Assembly (NCBI GenBank): GCA_004366215.1
Contig: SIRY01000226.1
Coordinates: 1-7,222 of the forward strand
From: Actinomycetota bacterium
GTDB taxonomy: Bacteria > Actinomycetota > Acidimicrobiia > Acidimicrobiales > Acidimicrobiaceae
DNA: 7,222 bases
Reading direction: 5' to 3'
Under the pieces are notes generated by a model. That model was not told the DNA's origin. It ran no database searches and saw only the letters and a list, made by a program, of their open reading frames with translations. Below are positions 1 through 5,713 of this stretch, one piece after another (position 1 is the first letter of the stretch; every line of letters begins with the position of its first letter). The position numbers and the translations under genes are program-made.

Positions 1-1
1 C

Positions 2-682
2 GTGGATCGCAGCCTCGCGACCGCGAGCGAACCGCCGACGGTCATCCTCGTCGTCGGTGTCAACGGGGCTGGCAAGACCACGACCGTTGGGAAGCTCGCC
101 TCCGTGCTCCAAGAGCGAGGTCCCGTGGTCATCGCTGCTGCCGATACCTTTCGGGCGGCCGCCACAGAGCAGGTCTCGACGTGGGCCGAGCGTTCGGGCG
201 TGCGCATCATCGCCGGCCAACGCGGCGCGGATCCGGGGTCCGTGGTGTTCGATGCGATCGAGCACGCTCGTGCGCAGGGGGTGGCCACGGTGCTGTGCGA
301 CACCGCTGGTCGGCTGCAGACGAAGACGAACCTCATGGCTGAGCTCGGCAAGATTCGTCGCGTGGCTGAGAAGGCCGCCGGGCACGTCGATGAGGTGTTG
401 CTCGTGCTCGACGCGACGACCGGTCAGAACGGCCTGAGCCAAGCCCGGGTCTTCGGGGAGGTCGCTGGCGTCACGGGGATCGTGCTCACCAAGCTCGATG
501 GCACCGCCAAGGGCGGCATCGCACTCGCCGTGGAGCACGAGTTCGGTGTCCCGATCAAGTTGGTCGGCGTGGGGGAGGGGATCGGGGATCTCGAGGCGTT
601 CGACCCTGACCAGTTCGTCGACGCCCTCCTTGGTCTTGGGTCGCCACCCCGTGAGGAGGCGGGAGGTTCGGCCGGTGTTTGA
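2..682 (+). CDS. ftsY: Signal recognition particle receptor FtsY, C-terminal NG/GTPase part (5' end outside window)
   Basis: FtsY is the membrane-associated SRP receptor. Its GTPase pairs with Ffh in a twin complex that hands ribosome-nascent chains to the SecYEG translocon. The visible 226 residues hold the whole G domain: P-loop GVNGAGKTT at 19-27, the DTFRAAA motif at 48-54, DTAGR at 100-104, TKLD at 163-166, and the closing GVGEGIGDLEAFDP segment at 189-202. The VNGAGKTT P-loop and DTFRAAA mark FtsY; Ffh has LQG and DLQRP instead. The frame is open to the left edge, and the N domain and any acidic A domain are missing, so the GTG at base 2 is probably internal. After the usual end of the fold (ALLG, near 211) comes a short Gly/Glu-rich tail of about 15 residues, whose DNA contains the ribosome binding site for ffh. 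The stop overlaps the ffh start by 8 nt. Family assignment is very secure. Confidence 0.97.
   Translation: MDRSLATASEPPTVILVVGVNGAGKTTTVGKLASVLQERGPVVIAAADTFRAAATEQVSTWAERSGVRIIAGQRGADPGSVVFDAIEHARAQGVATVLCDTAGRLQTKTNLMAELGKIRRVAEKAAGHVDEVLLVLDATTGQNGLSQARVFGEVAGVTGIVLTKLDGTAKGGIALAVEHEFGVPIKLVGVGEGIGDLEAFDPDQFVDALLGLGSPPREEAGGSAGV
662..666 (+). promoter_or_regulatory. Ribosome binding site of ffh, inside ftsY
   Basis: GGAGG lies 8 nt upstream of a GTG codon at 675-677, within the last codons of ftsY. It decides the ffh start: the same frame is open further upstream, but residues before this GTG do not resemble Ffh, while the sequence after it begins with the normal Ffh N domain. Confidence 0.75.
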
Positions 683-2006
683 GACGCTCAGCGGTCGGCT
701 GGAGGGGGCGCTCGCGCGCATTCGTCGCAAGAGCCGACTCACGCAGCGGGACGTCGACGAGGCTCTGCGCGAGATCCGCGGGGCGTTGCTCGAAGCGGAC
801 GTGGCGGTAGGGGTCGTCGACGCGATCTTGGCCCGAGTCGGCGAGGCAGCGGTCGGTGCCATGGCCTCGCCGTCGCTGACCCCGGGTCAGCAGGTCGTCA
901 AGGCGGTCCACGAGGAGCTCCTACGCGTCCTCGGTGGTGAGACCTTCCGGCTCCGCTACGCATCGACGCCACCGACGGTCATCGTGCTCGCCGGGCTCCA
1001 GGGTGTCGGTAAGACGACCGCTGCAGCCAAGCTCGCGCTCCAGCAGGCCCGAGAGGGACGGTCGCCGCTGCTCGTGGCCGCAGACCTCCAGCGGCCGGGC
1101 GCAGTCGAGCAGCTCATGGTGCTCGGGGAGCAGGCGGGCGTACCCGTCGTGAGTGAGGGAGGCGACCCTGTCACCGTGGCGAGACGGGGTGTCGAGGCCG
1201 CTCGTCGTAGCGGCCGCGACGTCGTCATCATCGACACGGCGGGCAGGTTGGCGATCGACGAGGCGCTCATGCGTGAGGTCGCCGCGCTCTCGAGCGCTGT
1301 CGACCCTCACTACCGCCTGCTCGTCGTCGACGCGATGGTAGGCCAAGAGTCGGTGCGCGTCGCGAAGGCGTTCGATGAGCGACTCTCGATCTCGGCGGTC
1401 ATCCTGACGAAGCTCGACGGCGACGCCAGGGGTGGGGCGGCGCTGTCGATCCGCGAGGTCGTTGGCAAGCCCATCGCTTTTGCGTCAGTGGGCGAGAAGC
1501 TCGAGGAGTTCGAGCCGTTCTACCCCGATCGTATGGCGTCGCGCATCCTCGGTATGGGCGATGTGCTCTCGCTCATCGAGCGAGCCGAGGCCACCATGGA
1601 CGAGGAGGTGACGCGTCGTGGAGTCGACAAGCTGCGGCGCGGCCAGTTCGACCTCGACGACCTCCTCGAGCAGATGCGCCAGGTACGCCGCCTCGGCCCG
1701 CTCAAGGGCGTGCTCGCCATGCTGCCTGGGATCCCACGGGAGCTGCGCAACCAGGACATCGACGACGCGGAGCTGTCGCGCGTCGAGGCGATCATCTCGT
1801 CGATGACACCCGAGGAGCGGCGTAACCCCGGTATCATCGACGGGTCTCGCCGCGCTCGCATCGCTCGAGGTTCGGGCACGCAACCCCAGCAGGTCTCAGC
1901 GTTGCTCAAGCAGTTCCGCGACGTGAGCAAGGTGCTGCGCCAGGCGGGGCTTGGGGCACCGAGCGCGACCAAGCGCCGTAAGCCCCCTCGACGCAAGCGC
2001 AGGTGA
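675..2006 (+). CDS. ffh: Signal recognition particle protein Ffh (SRP54)
   Basis: Ffh is the protein half of bacterial SRP. It binds 4.5S RNA and signal peptides and forms the GTPase heterodimer with FtsY. The protein is 443 residues, close to the family norm of about 450. The N domain covers roughly 1-95. The G domain follows: P-loop GLQGVGKTT 107-115, DLQRPGAVEQ 137-146, DTAGR 187-191, TKLD 245-248 and SVGEKLEEFEPF 271-282. The M domain runs from about 296, with the finger-loop element GPLKGVLAMLPGIP at 341-354 and the SRP-RNA binding helix SRRARIARGSG at 391-401. A basic KRRKPPRRKRR tail ends the protein. The GTG start at 675 is chosen from the GGAGG site and from where homology begins; it overlaps the ftsY stop by 8 nt, so the two SRP GTPases are probably translationally coupled. 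The M domain is unusually poor in Met, with only four after residue 296 and none after residue 377. Confidence 0.98.
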   Translation: MFETLSGRLEGALARIRRKSRLTQRDVDEALREIRGALLEADVAVGVVDAILARVGEAAVGAMASPSLTPGQQVVKAVHEELLRVLGGETFRLRYASTPPTVIVLAGLQGVGKTTAAAKLALQQAREGRSPLLVAADLQRPGAVEQLMVLGEQAGVPVVSEGGDPVTVARRGVEAARRSGRDVVIIDTAGRLAIDEALMREVAALSSAVDPHYRLLVVDAMVGQESVRVAKAFDERLSISAVILTKLDGDARGGAALSIREVVGKPIAFASVGEKLEEFEPFYPDRMASRILGMGDVLSLIERAEATMDEEVTRRGVDKLRRGQFDLDDLLEQMRQVRRLGPLKGVLAMLPGIPRELRNQDIDDAELSRVEAIISSMTPEERRNPGIIDGSRRARIARGSGTQPQQVSALLKQFRDVSKVLRQAGLGAPSATKRRKPPRRKRR

Positions 2007-2030
2007 GCGCAGGTAGTCCGCGACTACACT
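2003..2030 (+). promoter_or_regulatory. Candidate promoter for the rpsP-rimM-trmD-rplS cluster
   Basis: The 74-bp gap between ffh and rpsP is the largest gap in the plus-strand cluster and a sensible place for an internal promoter driving the ribosomal genes. TACACT at 2025-2030 fits a sigma-70 type -10 box of the TANNNT class. The best -35 candidate 16 bp upstream, GTGAGC at 2003-2008, matches TTGACA at only three positions, so the promoter is weak or extended in type if real. This is inference from pattern only. Confidence 0.25.
2013..2027 (+). repeat. Perfect short inverted repeat overlapping the candidate -10 box
   Basis: GTAGTC at 2013-2018 and GACTAC at 2022-2027 form a perfect 6-bp stem with a 3-nt CGC loop. 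No T-run follows, so it is not a standard intrinsic terminator. It overlaps the first bases of the candidate -10 box, so it could be an operator or a small RNA hairpin just after ffh. The symmetry is plain in the sequence; any role is inferred. Confidence 0.4.
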
Positions 2031-2080
2031 CGTCGGAGAGTGCGCAGGTGCTGTGCGCGCAACGGAAGGAGAACGTCTCT

Positions 2081-2329
2081 ATGGCAGTGCGGCTTCGGCT
2101 TACTCGAACCGGCAAGAAGAAGCAGCCGCAGTATCGCATCGTCGCGGCAGACGCCCGGACTCCTCGTGACGGTCGGTTCATCGAGGTGCTCGGCTGGTAC
2201 AGGCCGCAGCCGGACCTTCAGTTCAAGCTCGACCTTGAGAAGGTCGACCGGTGGCTGAGCAAGGGCGCCACACCTTCAGATCGAGTTGCCAAGCTCATCG
2301 AACTGCAGCGCGGTCAGCAGGTGCGATGA
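2081..2329 (+). CDS. rpsP: 30S ribosomal protein S16
   Basis: S16 is an early-binding small-subunit protein needed for 30S assembly, where it contacts 16S rRNA. The 82-residue product has the family N-terminus MAVRLRLTRTGKKKQPQYRI, followed by VAADARTPRDGRFIEVLGWY at 21-40 and the WLSKGATPSDRV segment at 58-69. Length is normal. The frame is open about 26 codons further upstream, but the ATG at 2081 matches the family start and has AAGGAG at 2066-2071, 9 nt away, one of the best ribosome binding sites in the window and as expected for a highly expressed protein. Its TGA is shared with the ATG of the next gene (ATGA overlap). A candidate promoter and a small inverted repeat lie in the gap upstream. 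Confidence 0.98.
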   Translation: MAVRLRLTRTGKKKQPQYRIVAADARTPRDGRFIEVLGWYRPQPDLQFKLDLEKVDRWLSKGATPSDRVAKLIELQRGQQVR

Positions 2330-2688
2330 CGGGGAACGACTCGGCCATCCCCACCCTCTCGCCAGCTCAGGGCCTCGCGGTCGAACGCAGCGCGTCGCTG
2401 GTGCTCTACCTCGTGCGAGCGCTCGTACCGGAGGCTGCGGACAAGGTGGTGGTGCGCCACGATCCAGTGAGAAACGGCGAACTCTCGCTCTCTGTGACGG
2501 TGCCGAGCGACTCGCTCGGCCGAGTCATCGGGCGTGGCGGGCGGACTGCGGCCGCAGTCCGGACGGTCGTCGGTGCGCTCGCCCAGCGTGCTGACCTAGT
2601 GGCGAAGGTGTCGTTCTCTGACGGTCGGGATCGGCCTCGGCGAGGAGGGTCTCGCGCTCGGCGCGGTGGTGGCCGCCGCCGGGGGTGA
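2326..2688 (+). CDS. khpA: KH-domain RNA-binding protein, KhpA-like, with Arg/Gly-rich tail
   Basis: A single KH domain sits at about residues 17-98 of 120, with the GXXG RNA-binding loop at 69-72 inside VIGRGGRTAAAVRT. KhpA proteins lie between rpsP and rimM in many Gram-positive bacteria. They bind RNA, often with a partner called KhpB/Jag, and affect cell-wall synthesis and cell size. Typical KhpA has about 75-85 residues. This one carries an N-terminal extension of about 16 residues and, from residue 100, a C-terminal tail of almost only Arg and Gly with several RGG steps. The ATG start at 2326 overlaps the rpsP stop (ATGA), and the preceding ribosome binding site is weak, so translation is probably coupled to rpsP. 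Its stop overlaps the rimM GTG. The domain call is firm; the role of the extensions is not known to me. Confidence 0.93.
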   Translation: MTGNDSAIPTLSPAQGLAVERSASLVLYLVRALVPEAADKVVVRHDPVRNGELSLSVTVPSDSLGRVIGRGGRTAAAVRTVVGALAQRADLVAKVSFSDGRDRPRRGGSRARRGGGRRRG

Positions 2689-3155
2689 GCGCTCGTGTGC
2701 GGGTCGCGACCGTCGTGCGCCCACACGGCGTGCGGGGGGCGGTCCTCGTACGCGACACCTCCGACATCGAAGGGCGGTTCTCGCTCGGCGCGACCTTCTA
2801 CCTCGACGACGGCGACCCACTGACGTTGGTTGACGTCGGGGGCACGCGGGAGCGTCTCATCCTTCGCTTCGCTGAGATCAGCGACCGCGACGCCGCTGCT
2901 GCGCTTCGCGGTCGCTCGCTGTGGGCGGATCGGTTGGCCTCCGCCGCGGACGTGACCTTGGTGGCGGACCTCATCGGCCGGGACGTCGTCGACCAGCGAG
3001 GCCTCTACCTCGGGCGCGTCGTGGCGGTTGAGGCCAATCCAGCGAGTGAGCTGCTCGTCCTCGAGGACGGGCAGCTCATCCCGAGCGTGTTCATCGTCGG
3101 GATCTCAGGCAAGGGCATCGTCGTGGACCCGCCAGCTGGCTTGTTCGACCTGTGA
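2685..3155 (+). CDS. rimM: 16S rRNA processing / ribosome maturation factor RimM
   Basis: RimM is a cytoplasmic assembly factor that binds ribosomal protein S19 and helps mature the 30S head domain. The 156-residue protein has the N-terminal RimM beta-barrel with the motif RVATVVRPHGVRGAVLV at 6-22. A PRC-barrel from about 93 begins DLIGRDVVDQRGLYLGRV and ends in the family signature LIPSVF...[12 protein letters not shown]. It is a little shorter than the usual 165-175 residues. The GTG start at 2685 overlaps the stop of the KH gene as GTGA and has no clear Shine-Dalgarno close by, so coupling to the upstream gene is likely. An in-frame GTG four codons downstream (2697) is an alternative start. 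The stop overlaps the trmD GTG in the same way. Identity is secure from motifs and position. Confidence 0.96.
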   Translation: MSARVRVATVVRPHGVRGAVLVRDTSDIEGRFSLGATFYLDDGDPLTLVDVGGTRERLILRFAEISDRDAAAALRGRSLWADRLASAADVTLVADLIGRDVVDQRGLYLGRVVAVEANPASELLVLEDGQLIPSVFIVGISGKGIVVDPPAGLFDL

Positions 3156-3955
3156 GCGGCACCGTGCGTATCGCCCTCGTCACCATCTTCCCCAGCCTCG
3201 TCGAGGGCGTCCTGCGTCACTCGCTCCTCGCGCGCGCCGAGCGAGATGGTCTCGTGCGCTACGAGGTCGTCGACGTTCGCCAGTTCGCCGACGACCCGCG
3301 TCGCTCCGTCGATGACGCGCCCTACGGCGGCGGCGCGGGCATGGTGCTCCAGCCGGAGCCGATCGCCCGGGCGCTGCGCTCCGGGCCGCTCCCGCACCCC
3401 TGGATCGGCTTGTCGCCTGCTGGTCGACCGCTCACGCAGGCTGCGGTGCGCCGTCTCGCGTCGCTTGATGGGCTCACGCTCGTCTGCGGGCGCTACGAGG
3501 GCTTCGACGCCCGCCTCGAAGACGCAGTCTTCGACGATCTCATCTCCGTTGGCGACGTGGTCGTCCAGGGAGGTGAGCTCGCCGCCCTGCTCGTGGTGGA
3601 GGCCGTCGTCAGGCTCGTGCCCGGAGTGCTTGGCAACGCCACCTCGCTCGCAGAGGAGAGTTTCGGTGAGGAGGGGCTGCTCGAGTACCCTCAGTACACG
3701 CGCCCCCGCCGCTTCGAGGGCATCGAGGTTCCAGAGGTGCTCGTGAGTGGTGACCACGCAGAGGTCGCACGCTGGCGCCGAGCAGCTGCGCTCGCGCGCA
3801 CGATTGCTCGGCGACCAGACCTCATCCGTGTGCGCGGTGGCCTCACCGATGAGGAGGTCTCCCTCCTGCGACGCTACGGCTATGCTGAGCAAGTCACGCG
3901 CTGGTTCGAGGTGCAAAGGGACGAGGATGAAGCCGACGGATCTCGTGGATGCTGA
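3152..3955 (+). CDS. trmD: tRNA (guanine-37-N1)-methyltransferase TrmD
   Basis: TrmD is a SPOUT (trefoil-knot) enzyme that uses S-adenosylmethionine to methylate G37 next to the anticodon and so prevents +1 frameshifts. Motifs seen in the 267 residues: [12 protein letters not shown] 54-65, [10 protein letters not shown] 87-96, [10 protein letters not shown] 112-121, [13 protein letters not shown] 132-144, RLVPGVLGN 154-162 and [11 protein letters not shown] 175-185. The C-terminal tRNA-binding domain follows. Several knot-region residues differ from the textbook forms: GDVVVQGGE stands where GDYVLTGGE is usual, and Glu169 occupies the place of the catalytic Asp of the Haemophilus enzyme, with one extra residue before GLLEYP. 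The GTG start overlaps the rimM stop (GTGA). The protein ends with an acidic tail of about 15 residues whose coding DNA overlaps the first 29 nt of rplS. Confidence 0.97.
   Translation: MSGTVRIALVTIFPSLVEGVLRHSLLARAERDGLVRYEVVDVRQFADDPRRSVDDAPYGGGAGMVLQPEPIARALRSGPLPHPWIGLSPAGRPLTQAAVRRLASLDGLTLVCGRYEGFDARLEDAVFDDLISVGDVVVQGGELAALLVVEAVVRLVPGVLGNATSLAEESFGEEGLLEYPQYTRPRRFEGIEVPEVLVSGDHAEVARWRRAAALARTIARRPDLIRVRGGLTDEEVSLLRRYGYAEQVTRWFEVQRDEDEADGSRGC
3915..3920 (+). promoter_or_regulatory. Ribosome binding site of rplS, inside trmD
   Basis: AAAGGG lies 6 nt upstream of the ATG at 3927, and a GAGG directly abuts the ATG. Both lie within the trmD reading frame. Together with the family N-terminus that follows, they support rplS starting 29 nt before trmD ends. 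Confidence 0.6.
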
Positions 3956-4268
3956 CTCGCTACGTGCTGATGTTCCAGCGTTCGCCCCGGGGGACACGGT
4001 CAAGGTGCATGTCCGCGTCGTCGAAGGGTCGCGCGAACGAGTGCAGGTCTTCCAAGGTGTGGTCATTGGCCGCAATGGTTCAGGAGCGCAAGAGACCTTC
4101 ACCGTGCGCAAGCTCAGCTTCGGCATCGGGGTAGAGCGCATCTTCCCGGTTCACGCACCGACCATTGCGCGCATCGAGGTGGTCCAGCGTGGGGATGTTC
4201 GTCGCGCCAAGCTCTACTACCTCCGTGGTCGAGTTGGTCGGGCGGCGAAGGTCAAGGAGAAGCGCTGA
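3927..4268 (+). CDS. rplS: 50S ribosomal protein L19
   Basis: L19 sits at the 30S-50S interface of the ribosome. The 113-residue product is of normal length (about 115) and follows the family from end to end: [20 protein letters not shown] at 11-30, [19 protein letters not shown] at 31-49, [19 protein letters not shown] at 56-74, and the C-terminal signature [19 protein letters not shown] at 94-112. The frame is open upstream, but only from the ATG at 3927 does the sequence resemble L19. The gene begins inside the last 29 nt of trmD, so its ribosome binding site is read through by ribosomes translating trmD. It is the last of the rpsP-rimM-trmD-rplS set; the next gene is 27 bp downstream. Confidence 0.98.
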   Translation: MKPTDLVDADSLRADVPAFAPGDTVKVHVRVVEGSRERVQVFQGVVIGRNGSGAQETFTVRKLSFGIGVERIFPVHAPTIARIEVVQRGDVRRAKLYYLRGRVGRAAKVKEKR

Positions 4269-4295
4269 GGGCGTCGGGCACACGAGGGTTGCGCG

Positions 4296-4595
4296 ATGGG
4301 CGCTGAAGAAGACCTCGAGCGCTACGAGACCGAGGTCGAGCTCGCTCTCTACCAGGAATACAAGGCAGTCTTACCGCTGTTCCGGTTCGTTGTAGAGACC
4401 GAGCGCAGGTTCTACCTTGCGAACTCGGTTCGAGTCCAACCGAAGGCGGAGGCGGGATTGAGCTTTGTCGAGGTCGACCTCGACGACGCGTGGGTGTGGG
4501 ACATGTACCGGCCCGTACGCTTCGTCGAGCACGTACGCGTCATCTCCTTTCGTGATGTGAACGTCGAAGAGCTTCCTCGACGCGACGTCCACTAA
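4296..4595 (+). CDS. DUF2469 family protein of unknown function
   Basis: This 99-residue protein matches the DUF2469 family, which I know from actinobacteria (for example Rv2901c of Mycobacterium tuberculosis, next to rnhB). The diagnostic stretches are EDLERYETEVELALYQEYK at 5-23, VVETERRFYLAN at 32-43, DAWVWDMYRPVRF at 64-76 and a final ISFRDVNVEEL at 83-93. It is acidic, rich in aromatic residues and has no membrane segment or signal peptide, so it is probably cytoplasmic. Start: ATG at 4296 with GAGGG 7 nt upstream. No function is established to my knowledge. Conservation next to ribosomal-protein and RNase HII genes suggests a link to translation or nucleic acid metabolism, but that is inference. 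Here it directly follows rplS, without the lepB and rnhB genes that separate them in mycobacteria. Confidence 0.93.
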   Translation: MGAEEDLERYETEVELALYQEYKAVLPLFRFVVETERRFYLANSVRVQPKAEAGLSFVEVDLDDAWVWDMYRPVRFVEHVRVISFRDVNVEELPRRDVH

Positions 4596-4609
4596 GGCGC
4601 AGGTGCTCA

Positions 4610-5701
4610 GTGCAGCAGCATCGTCGGCCAGCCGTGGCCACCCGTCTCCAGGCGGCGCCCAGCGAAGATCGGCTGTTTGGCCCGAACCCCGCAGTGGCGC
4701 TCAACACCACCTACTACGAGGGCCAGCGCTCCGTCTACGGGCGACACACCAACTCCACGTGGGAGGCGTTCGAAGCGGTCGTTGGAGAGCTCGAGGGCGG
4801 TCAGGCGCTCGCGTTCGCCTCGGGTATGGCGGCGATGCTCGCTGTGCTGCTCTCGGTGGGTGCTCGAGCCTTTGTGGTCGCTGACGCGTACATGGGAACC
4901 CGTCAGCTGGTGTCGTGGCTTCGAGAGCGGACGCCCCAGCTCTACGTCGCCGAGTCCTCGCAGCTCGAGGTTCTCGTCGAGTCCTGTGAGCCCGGGGATC
5001 TGGTCGTGCTCGAAACCCCCTCGAATCCGCTGCTCGCGACGTATCCCATCGCCGAGCTCGCGGCTGCGCTGCACCGCCGTGGGGCGCTCCTCGCTGTTGA
5101 CTCGACGCTCGCGACGCCCGTGCTCCAGCAGCCGCTCGCGCTGGGCGCTGACGTCGTCATCCACTCGGCTTCGAAGTTTCTCTCGGGTCACGCGGACGTA
5201 CTCGGCGGCGTCGTGGTCGCCGGGGACGACGTGCTGGCCTCGCGGCTCGCCGAGGCCCGTGAGCTCACCGGGGGCGTGATCGGGCCGGTGGAGGCCTACC
5301 TGTGCTTCCGCGGCATGCGCACCCTCGCCGTTCGAGTCGAGCGTGCGAGCGCGACGGCGACGGAGCTCGCGGAGCGACTTCGAGCACGGGTTGGCACCTG
5401 GGTGCGCTACCCGGGCTTCAACGAGGCGCTCGTCGGTCGAGGGCGCCAGCAGGCAGCTGGAGGAGCGGTGATCGCGCTGGTGTTCCCGACGAGTGCGGTT
5501 GCCGACGCGTTCGTCGATGCGCTCGAGCTGTTCCACCACGCGACCTCGTTGGGTGGGGTCGAGAGCTTGGCGGAGCGGCGCTCTCGGTACCCGGCCGAAG
5601 ATCGCGTGCCAGAGGGTCTCGTGCGGCTCTCGATCGGCCTTGAGGACCCTGAGGATCTCTGGGAAGACCTCGATCGCGCCCTCACGGTAGCCCTGTCGTA
5701 G
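4610..5701 (+). CDS. Trans-sulfuration PLP enzyme, probably cystathionine gamma-lyase (or gamma-synthase)
   Basis: This is a Cys/Met-metabolism PLP-dependent enzyme of fold type I. Members interconvert cysteine, homocysteine and cystathionine. Visible landmarks in 363 residues: YGRHTNST 43-50 (family YSRxxNPT), LEGGQALAFASGMAA 61-75, the cofactor-stacking Tyr94 in DAYMGT, LETPSNPL 134-141, the PLP-ring Asp164 in DSTLATP, the Schiff-base Lys189 in HSASKFLSGHAD, and SLGGVESL 313-320 followed by LVRLSIGLED 337-346. The tail AERRSRYP and the DxDDL-like ending resemble actinobacterial proteins annotated as cystathionine gamma-lyase; lyase, synthase and O-acetylhomoserine sulfhydrylase cannot be separated by eye. 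Asn of the usual DNTFATP is Ser165, and Pro of NPT is Ser49. The GTG start at 4610 follows DUF2469 by 14 bp, so it is probably co-transcribed; another GTG at 4634 is possible. It ends 12 bp from a converging gene. Confidence 0.88.
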   Translation: MQQHRRPAVATRLQAAPSEDRLFGPNPAVALNTTYYEGQRSVYGRHTNSTWEAFEAVVGELEGGQALAFASGMAAMLAVLLSVGARAFVVADAYMGTRQLVSWLRERTPQLYVAESSQLEVLVESCEPGDLVVLETPSNPLLATYPIAELAAALHRRGALLAVDSTLATPVLQQPLALGADVVIHSASKFLSGHADVLGGVVVAGDDVLASRLAEARELTGGVIGPVEAYLCFRGMRTLAVRVERASATATELAERLRARVGTWVRYPGFNEALVGRGRQQAAGGAVIALVFPTSAVADAFVDALELFHHATSLGGVESLAERRSRYPAEDRVPEGLVRLSIGLEDPEDLWEDLDRALTVALS

Positions 5702-5713
5702 CGGTCACGACCT

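Larger units (their letters stand above)
1996..2049 (+). repeat. Three copies of GCGCAGGT around the ffh stop / rpsP leader
   Basis: GCGCAGGT occurs at 1997-2004, 2007-2014 and 2042-2049. The first two copies, both preceded by A, are tandem with a 10-bp period, and the first overlaps the ffh stop codon. A fourth copy at 4597-4604 lies just before the PLP-enzyme gene and shares the 11-mer GCGCAGGTGCT with the third. The repetition can be seen directly; a function (operator half-sites, chance in GC-rich DNA) cannot be assigned. Confidence 0.35.

Noticed and set aside
498..674. Upstream extension of the ffh frame by 59 codons inside ftsY
   Set aside because: The extra residues do not resemble Ffh, and the GTG at 675 with GGAGG at the right distance begins exactly at the Ffh N domain.
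2041..2061. Possible hairpin TGCGC...GCGCA just before the rpsP ribosome binding site
   Set aside because: Only five pairs, made of self-complementary GCGC that pairs in many ways. Not distinguishable from chance in GC-rich DNA.
2003..2080. Upstream extension of the rpsP frame by 26 codons
   Set aside because: S16 proteins begin with MAVxxRL, which matches the ATG at 2081 behind AAGGAG.
3005..4141. A 378-codon open frame on the minus strand opposite rimM, trmD and rplS
   Set aside because: It runs antisense to three well-identified conserved genes, has low-complexity composition and no recognisable motif. Long antisense frames are expected in GC-rich coding DNA.
4607..5539. A 310-codon minus-strand open frame opposite the PLP enzyme
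   Set aside because: It mirrors the codon pattern of a gene with an intact set of catalytic residues. The translation is rich in Arg, His and Glu with no domain, typical of a shadow frame.
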